Assembly: GCA_013396635.1 (NCBI GenBank)
Contig: WBMW01003203.1
Coordinates: forward strand, 279,025 to 343,024
Direction of reading: 5' to 3'
DNA length: 64,000 bases
DNA from: Penelope pileata
Taxonomy: Eukaryota > Chordata > Aves > Galliformes > Cracidae
Positions within the stretch are counted from its first letter, which is position 1, and every line of letters starts with the position of its first letter. The position numbers were made by a program, and so were the translations under genes. Below the pieces are notes generated by a model. That model saw nothing but the letters and a program-made list of their open reading frames with translations. It had not been told where the DNA came from and ran no database searches. Shown here one piece after another: positions 37,201 through 47,044 of this stretch.

Positions 37201-40200
37201 GACACATTTAAAGCAGACAACAGGTATTAGTCTTGCTTTTTGTTTGTTTATGAAATAGTCAATAGGTCAGATGAGAACTAATCTCAGAGACTAAGTCACT
37301 TGTGACAGAACTTTTTTCAACCTACAGTTATTTCAGGAAACCCATCAATAATTTAGACAATTAACAATTAGCAGTCAGTTATTACGCTCTATTGCTTAGT
37401 CCTTATCTTTGAGCCCTTATCTTTTAAATGGCAACAAGTCCTATTCATACATTCTGTTTTCCTAGGCAAACAAATACCATGGAGAAGTTTCTGAACACCA
37501 TCCCCCCAACCACCAGCAAATTTTCAGCGTGCCATTTTCATACAGGATTGCTCTTCTCCAGCCGCAGAACAGATTTTTTGATAATTAAGTAATCGGTTTC
37601 TCACTCAAGTCTAAACTTGAATTCGGTATCTTCAGCTACGTTAAAAAATACATTTTACTCAGATAAGAAAATAAGTCAGACTCACTGTTGCAGTTTCTCA
37701 GCAAATATATACTGGGTGAAGTCCTCCACTGATGGAGCAAAATACATATTATCTTGCACATTAATGCCTTTTCCTTTGATATGTTCAGAGCTGTTAAATC
37801 TTAATACATAGAAGGGATGCATAACAGGACCGAATATCTCAAATATCTGAAACACAAACAAAATTGTATAGAGAAATTACCAAGATTAGACAGCTTATTT
37901 CACTGTCCACAACTGTGAAGCTTTAAGATGCTTTGTATTTAAGAATTTTGATGTGTTTTCAAAATTGCAAAGTTACCCTCATGTTTTAGCTTTATTACTA
38001 CAACTGTTTGACAGTGTATTTCTCCAGCTACTGTGAGTCATAACTTGGAAGGTTAAGTTTTTCACGCTGATTTTGCCTTCGCCCACCCAACTGCTCTCCT
38101 TTCAGTGTCAGCTTCCTTTCCTTTAGTGATCTTTACTTTTGTTAGTTCTCTGATGTTTTCTCTCCAAAACGCTTTGAAATCTGAACATTTGAATAATCAC
38201 TTGTTTACTTCTAAAAGTTCATCTCTACATCTTTTTTATGTTCCTACGTCTGTTCCCTAAGTCCATGGAGAGAACAGAATTTTGCAACATTCTGCGGAAC
38301 ATCTGCAATTTCTTGCTATATTTTCCTATGTTCCACTCATATCTAGCACAGAAAGATGTTACACTGGTGATGGTCCTAAACGATGGCTTTCTTTCTCCAG
38401 GAAACATACAAAATTAAATGCAATATAGCTCCCAGCAAATATTCTTCACAGCAGTTGCATACACATTGGCATAAAACTGCAACATCAGAGCACAGATAAG
38501 TAAAAGTACCCTGTATTTCCTAAACTCAACTCAAATTCTCCTGGCAATAAAAGAACACACCTAATTATTCAAGACATCATACATCTGAAAGCAACTACAA
38601 GCATATTGAAACAGCAGAAACTCAACACACACTAGTTCTATATGGATGCAGTGAGTTCCAGGATAGGAATTCTTGAGATTAAAAAAAGTAAGCAATGATA
38701 ACAAGAGCCAGAAGCACAAAGAACCACCACATATCAAGGAAACACTACTTCATTTAGCTGACTTGGACACCGTTTGTTGCAACATATAACAATATTTGGA
38801 ATTTGACATTCCAACAACAGGTTTTGATGCTTTCTTTACACACCTTTCCTGCTGCTTGCCGATCTTCTTTAAAAATGATGCTTTCCTCATTTATAGGAGG
38901 GAGACCTCTCACAGATTCCACTATTACTAAAATGGGAAAAAAAAAATGATTAGAACTTTATGTTGCAATAGCAGTATGCAATTAATTGCAGGAAAATATA
39001 ACAAATTCCACAATTACTTACAAACTGAACATCAGAGCTTGGCCCAAGACTTCTTGCACACACAACTAAAATACACACAGTCATTAAGGCCTTCTCCAGT
39101 GATATCAGAGACAAAGTTTGTACCAGTTCACAGAACTACTGTACTCCAGAGATGGTGAAAGACAGGAGACCATGTTAGATACAAAAGGGGTATCTCAGAT
39201 CCTTGTGTGAAATACCTGTTGTATTTCCCCAGGCTGTTTCTCAACTGAGTGCACAGCAACAATAATTGGGTTACTGAACATAGATGCATGTGAATATTCT
39301 GCCTCCTTAGTATTCCAAAAGAAATTCTCCCAGAAAAAAAAATAAATATAGCTATTCCTTCTCCTAGTAAGTAATAGCAAGCAGACAAGAACACAAAAGA
39401 TGCCTGGCAGCCCAGTCACAGTAGCATCACTTATGTACGCAGCTACACAATTTGAAATTTGCTTCTGCACTGCCATGTCATGCAGCAGTCACACTGCATT
39501 TGGGCCCAACCCACAATGAATGATGGCACGAGCGGTCAGACTGAGCAAGTCATTCCTTCCTGGTTAAATATATGATTTGATATACAGGCTACAAATGAAT
39601 TTCATTTTTAGGTTTTCCAGATTCTAAGAGCTTATTCTTTACTCAAATTTTTAGAAGCGTCTACTCTCACTTTTCTTTTCTGCTTGTATCTATTGTGTTA
39701 GACAAAAGAAATATTTGGTCTTGATGTTCAGCAGGAATTACACTTGAAGATGTCAAAGAGATACAGCAGCACTGCACTCAATTCTGACTCTGAATGTAAT
39801 CTTTTCCTCCACCTCTAAAACGTAATGCTCAATTAAGCATTCTCAGAGCCTGTCAAAGTCAGTCAAGCACTTAGTGTCAACATAAGACCCCACCAAAAAC
39901 TAACAAAATTATCTCTTCTTAACTTAACAGAGCTTACAAGCAATAAACACTTCCTCAAGCTGAAACTCTTCAAGCTTAGCTGCAATTTCAATCTGCAACC
40001 ATCCTGTGACACTCCAAGCAAGCCTGCAACAATGCTACAGGCTTAATAGTTCATCGGATTTTGAGGGGGAGGGAAACAGGCAGTGAAACAAGTCAGTATG
40101 TTACTCAATCCTCATGGGAAATATCCTAGCAAAGGATAAATAAATAAAAGCACAATTCACTACATTGTGCTTCACTACACTGCAGATTAACTTGGAGGTC

Positions 40201-43200
40201 TGTTGCAGAAAACTATTTTAGAGATTTCTAATATAAAGCAAAAGAGTTCAGGATCTGATTATTGTGATAATGTTTCCACAATTTCCAAAGACTTCAATCC
40301 ACCCACACCAGATGCAAAGAATTGCCTGTATTACCCAGACTCTTGTACGATAAAAGAGATTTCAATAGCAAAGTTTATTTACTTTAATTATTTTCTTTCC
40401 CACTCAACACAAGTATGCTGTTTTTAATTTCTACTCTTTATAAGCAAAATGCTTTAGAAGTAGTTGGAGCAGCATGGAGCACTTCAAATAAGCTTCAAAA
40501 CAAGTACACTATGAAAGTTTTATTAACATCAGCTTCTGCAAAACTCTGATCTCACACACCAAAAACTGAGGTCCCAGGTAGAGCTGAAGAGATCCTTAAG
40601 CGTATCCTGCCTACAGGCAAGCTTACACCTTCCAGCAGCAATAAATCACGTTAGTCATGCTGACACCGGCAGCCTGCATTTGGTCAAGGTGCAGAAGGGG
40701 GATAACCTGGGGAGGTGGGAAATGATGAACATACACAAACTACCAGCGATCCAACAAGCAATGCTGAAGATACAAGTCCTCTTCTGTCCTCATATTTTAA
40801 CAAGTAGTTGGGTCTGGGTCTGTGCTTTCAATTACACCTTCACATATCTTCAGATATTATTCAAAGACAGCACTTGTAACATTAAGATTTCTTAAAATAC
40901 TGCAAATAACCTTATTGTTACCAAGATTAATACAAAGGTTGTAATACAAGGTGACAAAAACATTTTGATAAAAAAATTTAAGACGAAAGTCTCAAAAAAG
41001 GACATGCAAACAATACCATACGTTATAAGCAATGTAATTCAACTAAAGGAGAATCAAACACAGGTGTCATTTTACAGTCTGTCCATTAGATAAGCTCAGA
41101 AACCTGCTGCCCCTTTCCTGAACACAGGGGGTTGGACTCTATGACCTCTAGAGGTCCCTTTCAACCCCTAAAATTCTGTGATTCTGTGATCAAGAGAAAT
41201 GTTTAATAGCCCCACAAAACAGAACACAGAGTACCAAAACTTTGGGGGAACAGTTACGTGCACATCTAACATAACATCTAACGTGTTTTAATTAAAAAAA
41301 AATTATAGTTAAACATATTTTGCATACCTAGCTGCTCAATGATACTGGACACTGTCCCAAAGAGCTTCAGTTCAACATTATCAGGCAGAATTACGTTCAA
41401 GTCTTCAACAGGAGGCAGTTCCTGAAAACATCAAACCATTGCTCAGAATAAAATCACCACATGTTCACCCCTGAAATACTCTAAGAGAACACACTGCAAG
41501 CTATTAACCATGCTGTGTACCTGCACTAGTGCAAACATGTACATTCAGTCACTGGTTTGGCTTTTCTGACAAGTTAAATATACAGGTGTAAACTACTGAA
41601 AGTTGCATCGCTAGAAAAAGGGTTAAAAGATACCACTGCTTACTTACATCAAGGGGCAACTCATCTTTTGTTCTAATGCAGTGTGTTTTGTTATCCTTCT
41701 CGTTCGGCTGATCGTCATCATCAGATGCTGTTGAAGGAGAAGAGGAAGAGGAGGATGCAGTTGATGAACTATCCGAGTCTGTATCGCTGAACAAAAGAAA
41801 CAAGAGAATTAAAATAGTCTCCTCTATTAAAGTTATGAAGAGGCTAGATTATACTTTATGCAACTACTTTTGAAAAGCACACAGTTTTCTTAAATTCACT
41901 TGTATACAGAGAAGCAATCTTCCCTGATTCTACAAAGCCACTGGACAAAACCATTAAAGGAGTTGAGAAGAGTAATGGCTTCAGCAGTTCAGAGCAAATG
42001 CTACAAACAGTTTGCCTGGGAGCCCACAAGAAGTCTTGAAAGATGCTATGTTAAGCTCAGTCACGCTTGCTATAGCTTTATGCTAATGTTGGTATTCTAA
42101 GTCAAGAAGGCACTTGAAAGGAAAGCATGTTGAACTGTGAAGGCAAAAAAAAGAACACTATTTTTTGCAGAAAATAAGAGATGAATTCCATAATCTTCAC
42201 TGGCATAGGAACGTTTGTTGTCCAGGACCCTTAATATTTCAAGCAAAAAGTGAAGGAAAAAAAAGAAAAGTAGTCCTTACTCCTGTTGATGCGTTTCTTG
42301 TAGCAACAGCCTAAGTTCTTCATGAGTTGGTGGGAGAAACAAACACATGGAGCCATCAGCCTCAGAGACTGAGCACAACTTACAAACCTTACACGAACAC
42401 ACAATGAGACAAGCAACTGTACTTGTCCCTCATTACCTGAGCTGGCAGTTAACAACGCAGAATTTAGAAACAGCAATAAATAAAATACGGACAATGCTCC
42501 CTTCTAGATTCTTTGACATTACATTGTCCCCTCGCTGGTGAATGAACGGCTTTCAATTAGCATTTGTTGGAAAAGATTGAATCAGACAGACATCAGACAG
42601 ATACCATAGAATCATAGAGTTGGAAAGGACCTTTATTTAAAGGCCATCTGGTCCAACTCCCCAGCAACGAACAGGGACACCTACAACAAGCTCAAGATGC
42701 TCAGAGCTTGGTCCAGCCTGACCCTGAATGTCTCCAGGGACGGGGCTTCCACCACCTCTGGGCAACCTGTGCCAGTGCTTCACCACCCTTACTGTAAAAA
42801 ACTTTTTCCTTAAATCTAACCTAAATTTCCCCTCTTTCAGTTTGAAGCCATTCCCCCTTGTCCTATCCACACAGACCCTGCTAAAGAGTCCATCCCTGTC
42901 AGGAAAGACAAAACAAATAAGAGCACATCCCAAACAGATCCTTTGGAAAAGCCAGGTATAGACTTCCCTGAGGAAAATCAACACAACAGAAAGGGAAAGT
43001 AAGCCAGGCGACCAAACAAAATAAAGAAAATCTCTAAGATGCATGGTCAGCTCTGTGTAGTAGTTTAAAGGTCCCAGATTCACGTTTACAATAAACTTTT
43101 GCTGATCACAGCAACAGATTTTTAATTCAAGAGCAGAGGCAAAGCTCCAGCCATAAACCAGGGAACTCCCTCTTCATCGAGTTCTAGGAAAACTGCGTAA

Positions 43201-43745
43201 AGGAAGCCCTCCCACAACCCCACCACCTATTAATCAAGTGCTAGAGGGCATCCTTAGACTTCCCACCGACTTCTGGGAGCTGGGAGGAGCGCCCACCCGC
43301 CCACCCCGCGTTACAGGACCGCTGCAGAAGGAGGGCACAGAGCTCGCTGAAGCTGAGCGGGAACGCACCGGGGGCCGAAGCACAGCCCCTCCAGCCCAAC
43401 CTTCAGCCCCCACTTAGCCAAACCCATTTATCCACGAGAACGAGCTTTTCCCCTGAGATGTCAGCATCCGAGCCCAGCCGCTCTCCGCCGCGGATCCCGC
43501 ACGCGGGTCCTCCCCACCGCCGCGGGGCGCCCGGCCCACACCCACCTCTCGGAGCCGGACGCGGCAGCAGGACACTCGCTGCGCGCCTCGGGGGGCGGCG
43601 GGCCTAGGCCTCCCTCCTCGCCCTCCGGGGGGCCTGGAGAGTTCGCCGACCTCTGCTCCGGCTCCGCACCCGGCGCCTCTCCAGCGGGGCCGGGCTCAAC
43701 CGTCAGGGTCTGCAGTTGCTCCGCCACCTCCTGCGGTGCCGCCAT
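27844..43745 (-). CDS. NAF1: NAF1, H/ACA ribonucleoprotein assembly factor (8 coding exons, complete)
   Basis: Coding segments in order of translation: 43546-43745, 41648-41786, 41328-41421, 38844-38926, 37686-37846, 34821-34872, 31857-31962, 27844-28262. Together they give 1254 bases, or 417 residues plus TGA. Every junction has GT and AG borders and compatible phase. The protein has an acidic, Pro/Gly-rich N-terminus (1-66), a Ser/Asp tract (68-92), a Gar1/Naf1-type core (about 114-205, including FEIFGPVMHPFYVLRF), a lysine-rich likely nuclear signal (257-272) and a Pro-rich tail ending in FRPY. Known role of the family: NAF1 binds dyskerin in the nucleus, helps assemble box H/ACA snoRNPs, scaRNPs and telomerase RNP, and is later replaced by GAR1. 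Human NAF1, as I recall it, is longer (about 494 residues); the Ser tract and the region after exon 7 are shorter here. The identification is by recognition of the core and exon layout, not a search. Confidence 0.95.
28934..29186 (-). mobile_element. CR1 LINE 3' fragment in NAF1 intron 7
   Basis: Antisense CR1 tail with AGAATCATAGAATGGTTCAGG, TTGTTCCAACCCCCCTGCC, and TTCCAGTGTCTCACCACCC. It is nearly identical in layout to the start of the CR1 at 61426, so both belong to the same, fairly young subfamily. Orientation is the same as NAF1 transcription. Confidence 0.95.
29187..29220. repeat. AT-rich tandem repeat next to CR1
   Basis: Repeated TTAAAA/ATTAAAAA units start directly where the CR1 fragment breaks off. 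They could be expanded from the insertion site. Confidence 0.7.
29299..29328 (-). other. candidate in-phase microexon of NAF1
   Basis: A 30-base segment is bounded on the minus strand by CTTGTGCAG and G|GTAACTGA. Inserted between exons 7 and 8 it keeps phase and would add VEGLISHCKD between residues 278 and 279. No stop is introduced. It is not part of the main model because chance pairs of splice sites are common in a 3.6 kb intron. Confidence 0.25.
29889..30424 (+). mobile_element. internally deleted mariner element (avian mariner/Galluhop-like), NAF1 intron 7
   Basis: The two ends form imperfect terminal inverted repeats: GGACTGCTCTGGAAGTACCG then CCTCCTA on the left, and GGGTCACTCTGCAAGTGATG then CCTCCTA as the reverse complement on the right. 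The interior retains the N-terminal helix-turn-helix coding part (around GDQTVDVSRVRQWVLHF) and jumps directly to the transposase C-terminus (QALVHSW, KCIANGGNCVEKV). The DDE/D catalytic core between them is gone, so the copy is non-autonomous, and stops and shifts break what is left. I recognise the family from recurrent avian repeats; the exact subfamily name needs a library search. A clean TA target duplication is not obvious. Confidence 0.85.
31857..31962 (-). CDS. NAF1: NAF1 coding exon 7 (lysine-rich nuclear signal)
   Basis: The exon lies between TTTAACCAG and CAG|GTGAGT. It encodes ALDYSDDEKEREAKQKKKK followed by PQSQGRKKLK. The acidic SDDEKE block followed by clustered Lys/Arg is the usual NAF1 arrangement and a probable nuclear localisation signal. 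It ends one base into a codon. Confidence 0.94.
34821..34872 (-). CDS. NAF1: NAF1 coding exon 6 (linker)
   Basis: This 52-base exon after TTCCTTCTAG encodes EKGSDASWKNDQEPPPE and ends at GAA|GTAACT. It is a polar linker after the core domain. The Gly-Ser-Asp-Ala-Ser-Trp-Lys-Asn-Asp run is conserved with mammalian NAF1 as I recall it, so the short exon is well supported despite its size. Confidence 0.93.
37686..37846 (-). CDS. NAF1: NAF1 coding exon 5 (end of core domain)
   Basis: The acceptor is TGTTTCAG and the donor is CAACA|GTGAGT. The exon encodes IFEIFGPVMHPFYVLRFN, then a surface loop, then MYFAPSVEDFTQYIFAEKL. The Phe-Gly-Pro-Val and Phe-Tyr-Val-Leu-Arg-Phe elements are the most conserved part of the Gar1/Naf1 fold. 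The exon ends two bases into a Gln codon. Confidence 0.97.
38844..38926 (-). CDS. NAF1: NAF1 coding exon 4 (core domain)
   Basis: The exon lies between a CCCATTTTAG acceptor and an AAG|GTGTGT donor. It encodes IVESVRGLPPINEESIIF followed by KEDRQAAGK, residues 146-172 of the core. The run from the inter-strand loop into the Arg-Gln-Ala-Ala-Gly-Lys motif is characteristic of NAF1 and of GAR1-like proteins. Confidence 0.96.
41105..41190 (+). mobile_element. CR1 LINE extreme 3' end in NAF1 intron 3
   Basis: Sense CR1 tail: GGGGGTTGGACTCTATGACC, AGAGGTCCCTTTCAACCCC and two copies of the ATTCTGTG terminal octamer. Only the last 80-90 bases are present. It lies antisense to NAF1. Confidence 0.92.
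41328..41421 (-). CDS. NAF1: NAF1 coding exon 3 (start of Gar1/Naf1 core)
   Basis: The exon starts after TTTTCAG and ends at CTAG|GTATGC. It encodes ELPPVEDLNVILP and ELKLFGTVSSIIEQL, the first strands of the Gar1/Naf1 beta-barrel that contacts dyskerin. It starts in phase 0 and ends with one base of a Val codon. The close match of this segment to mammalian NAF1 is one of the main grounds for the gene call. Confidence 0.96.
41648..41786 (-). CDS. NAF1: NAF1 coding exon 2 (Ser/Asp-rich tract)
   Basis: The acceptor is a T-rich run ending in CAG at 41789-41787 and the donor is GAT|GTAAGTA. The exon encodes DTDSDSSSTASSSSSSPS, then four Asp, then a Lys/Asn-rich stretch ending TKDELPLD. A serine-acidic tract in this place is typical of NAF1 and is a likely target of acidophilic kinases (inference). 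The mammalian tract is longer as I recall it. Confidence 0.95.
42604..42900 (-). mobile_element. CR1 LINE 3' fragment in NAF1 intron 1
   Basis: Antisense CR1 tail beginning ATAGAATCATAGAGTTGGAA. Read on the minus strand it encodes the end of ORF2 (DGLFSRVCVDRTRGNGF, FTVRVVKHWHRLPRGG, PGDIQGQAG). It shares diagnostic wording with the CR1 at 44758, for example the peptide block around the Cys-Val-Asp-Arg-Thr-Arg segment, so the two are the same subfamily. Confidence 0.95.
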
Positions 43746-43900
43746 CTCCGCTCGCCCCACGCGGCCGCAGCTGACCCCACGCCGCTTCCGGCCGCCCCGC
43801 GCGCCCTTTAAAGGCAGGGCGCATGCGCGGGAAGCGCGTGCAGCAGCGGTTGGGGCGGGGCCGCGCGCCTCAGCGGGGGCGTTCCCGCTCCTGGCTGGGG
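43255..43900. promoter_or_regulatory. CpG island with NAF1 promoter
   Basis: This is the only strongly GC- and CpG-rich stretch in an otherwise AT-rich window, and it covers NAF1 exon 1 and its upstream flank. Sites visible upstream of the ATG: an exact NRF1-type palindrome GCGCATGCGC at 43819-43828, a GC box (TGGGGCGGGG) at 43851-43860, and an ETS core (CCGGAAG on the minus strand) at 43785-43791. A YY1-like GAGATGGCGGC overlaps the start codon at 43738-43748. There is no TATA box at the expected place, which fits a housekeeping promoter. Divergent initiation to the right is possible but no first exon is evident there. Confidence 0.85.
43546..43745 (-). CDS. NAF1: NAF1 coding exon 1 (residues 1-66 plus two bases)
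   Basis: The start at 43745 has G at -3 and G at +4 and reads MAAPQEVAEQLQTLTVEP, which resembles the start of mammalian NAF1. The exon encodes a low-complexity acidic, Pro/Gly/Ala-rich segment with no folded domain. It ends at a GAGAG|GTGGGT donor (GT at 43545-43544), leaving AG to be completed by the first base of exon 2. The frame stays open for about 300 bases upstream only because the DNA there is GC-rich; no conserved residues are visible in that extension. Confidence 0.93.
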
Positions 43901-44757
43901 TGGGCTCTTCTGTAACGAGTCCAGTTCGGTCGTATTTAAAAGCCTTGTTTATGTAACCGTGGTTAGTAAATAAAACGATTAAGTCGAACACTGAAGTTTT
44001 TACTACATTAGGTTTCTCCAGAAGAAAAAGCTGGAGTTGTTTCAATAGTTTATGCTGATGACATACAGAAGATTGATGTAATTAAAATATAAAAAAGTTA
44101 GGAAAAGCGCTGCGGTATCCAACCATTGCAGTAATATCTAACCCTGCTATAATGATACCTATCCCTACAACACCCAGCCACGTCCTTAATATCACCAAGG
44201 CATTTATAAACGTTCCTGCTCGAGGTTTGCCATGAATAATGTTGCGCTGGGGCTTGGGGGTGTTTCAGCGTCTGCGGGGTGCCTCACACAGCTCGCCAGG
44301 GAGCTGCGTGTTGGAGCCATTCCCTCTGACATGCAAGCACCTTTCCTGTAAGAGAGAAAGGAGGAATTCCTCCTACCCTCCTTGCCCAACTTCAGGCTGA
44401 AAGCTCTTCCCCCATGATAGTGACTTGGGAGACAAAACACATGCCTTATAGTGAGCGTGCATGGCAAGAACCTGAAAGACAAGCAGCACCCAGAGGTCAC
44501 TGAGGCTGTGAAGCCACAAAAGAGCTCCTGTGGCCCAGTCTCCATGCCACAATTCGGCAGCTGTGCCCCTTTCACCAGCAGTATTTGTTCCCACAGAGCC
44601 CCATCACAGTGTGCTGTGGACTGGCTTCCAAACTGAGGGCGAATGGTGTTTTCAGTCCCAGGCAACAGGGGAACAGCAGAGCGCAAAATAATTCTAAAGA
44701 GGAACATGGCAAATAAAAATGTGAAAGAGCTAGATGTGATAACGCTGAGAGTGCAAA

Positions 44758-45088
44758 AACCAAGAAAGAGGGGGACGGACTCTTCAGCAGGGTCTGTGTG
44801 GATAGGACAAGGGGGTGTGGCTTCAAACAGGGAGGAAATTTAGGTTAGATTTAAGCAAAAAGTTTTTGTTTTATTTTGTTTTGTTTTTACAGTAAGGGTG
44901 GTGAAGCACTGGCACAGGTTGCCCAGAGGTGGTGGAAGCCCCGTCCCTGCAGACATTCAAGGTCAGGCTGGACCAAGCTCTGAGCAACCTGATCTAGCTG
45001 TAGGTGTCCCTGTACATTGCAGGGGAGTTGGACCAGATGGCCTTTGAGGGTCTCTTCCAGCTCTAAGGATTCTATGATTCTATTATCT
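44758..45088 (+). mobile_element. CR1 LINE 3' fragment upstream of NAF1
   Basis: Sense CR1: GACTCTTCAGCAGGGTCTG, AGTAAGGGTGGTGAAGCAC, GTTGGACCAGATGGCCTTTG and the tail AAGGATTCTATGATTCTAT. A T-rich insertion (TTTTGTTTTATTTTGTTTTG) sits at 44865-44889. It lies in opposite orientation to the intron 1 copy, with the NAF1 promoter between them. Confidence 0.95.
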
Positions 45089-47030
45089 GAATGTATGAGG
45101 AGTGGTAGAGGAGAGAGAGCGACATTTCCAATGCATGTTTTCCATGTAATAAACTTGTCTTCCAGCTCTGCAGGAATGGTGTACACACAGCTCAGAGGGT
45201 ATTCAGAATGCTTGCTTCTCCAGATTGTCTGGGCAACATGGAATAAAATGTCACAAGAGTGCTTCACACATACCTCAAACAGGCTGAAGTGAGCACCTGC
45301 CAGGAAAAAGATGCCTTTCTCTGATTGTTCCACTCCTTCTTCAAAACAAGATAGAGCAGGTGCCATGCAAATTTAGTAGGGAAATTAAGCATGTACAAAT
45401 ATGGGTAAAAACTAGGTCAATGTTTTTGTTCACAGTTATCTAAAATTATATATATAAGCTAAGCAGAATAGACATTTTGCTTCCACAAAAGGCTTAACAT
45501 CAGGAGCACCTAGTATTTTTTGCAGTATCTTAACTGAGGAGCTTGTATAGACTCTGTATAGACGATAGCCAGAAATAAACTGTCTCATTGCACAGCTACT
45601 CAGACAACCTTGGTTAGGAATCTTCCTTTCTCCAATGACTACACTGAGATCCTGAAGTTAGGGTATAACAGACATGGTCTAAAAATATTACAGCCCTATA
45701 CCATACGCTCTTTGACAAAAGAGATCTTGGGAAAAATCACACAATTAGATGTTGACACCAATTAGGTGTCTGTTGCACAGGGGTTAAATATTGAAATTGG
45801 TTCATATTGAATCTCAGCGGCAAATACGTTCTCTGCAATCAAGTGAGTGAAACGATGTATTGTATATACAACTAAAGTAGAGGCGGAAACCTCCTAAAAC
45901 CCATTCCCATAAAAACAGATCCCGTAATTACTTGAAGTAAGGCAAGGGAAGACTATTGTTAGTTTGAGGGGGTTTAAAATTTGCTTTCTTTTCAGAACTG
46001 AGACTTGAGATTTACCTGAAATGGGCCATTATGAAGGCTTTTGGAGTTTCTGGGAAGAAGTCCATCAGCATTGGCTGGGAGGGAGTAATTTCCCAAAGCA
46101 GACAAAGCCCTTATATATATCAGATCATTTCCTAGCAAAAGATGGAATAATTGTTGTCAATATAGGACTGACATAGTTGAATAATGAGGTAATGAAAATT
46201 AATTTTATTTACAAAATATAAACCTCTTATCAATGCAAGAGCATGTTCAAGTTTTTACCTTGCCCTTATCTAAGTAAAATCATTCAACTGTCTCAGAAAT
46301 TGTGTCTTTTCTGCTTTTTGAAGTATTTTAGTTCAGTGTTTTGTAGTTGTTCTCTGGCAACTAGATTGTGTTTTGACAGTTTCTTCGATATTTGCGCAGA
46401 ACTCACAGCATCTTTCAAACAAGAAGGTATTTCATTTCATCTGAACATTGCAGTTTAGCCTCTAGCATATAAGACAGCACTTCTCTTAGAGCGAGGATAG
46501 TGAAAAGCATGATGCATGGTAAAGATCGTCATCCATTCACCCAGGATGTTTTTAAGTAATCTGCAAAGCAGCAACACAAGCATGAAGATGTTATGAAAAG
46601 AATGATTTCATAGATGAATGCTCAAATCACTGGCAGTACAACTTATTTTCAAGATTTAAGCAGTTAAGAAATATTACTGCTGGGACTGGAATTCAATGTC
46701 ATCTGTCGAGACAGGGCTAAACGTAATGGTACGACTGTTGTCTGCCTGCAATTTATTTGATGAAGCTCTCTGGAGGTGTTGTTTTCTAAATTTATTTCAT
46801 CTATTCCTGCTGCTAAGACAGGTGTGTGTAATTGTTTCCATCATACTTTTAAAACTAAAATGACACAGTTCAAATTATTATTACAATGTATTATTAAATT
46901 TCCTTGGTTGCAGTTAGGGAATCTGTTAAAAAGAAACGTAGCTCAGTCCTGATACCTCTCCTCAACTTGAAGGTTGAAAATTGCTTGGAGATTTGAGTGT
47001 ACTGCTTTTTATGTCTTAAGTGGAAAATTA

Positions 47031-47044
47031 ATATATATATATAT
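47031..47044. repeat. (AT)7 microsatellite
   Basis: Seven AT units. Confidence 0.9.

Noticed and set aside
43746..44045. In-frame upstream extension of NAF1 exon 1
   Set aside because: It is open because the CpG island has few stop codons. The downstream ATG has good context and begins the NAF1-like sequence.
44204..44707. 167-residue frame on the minus strand next to the CpG island
   Set aside because: It runs up to the CR1 copy at 44758, has no recognisable domain, and overlaps other open frames on both strands.
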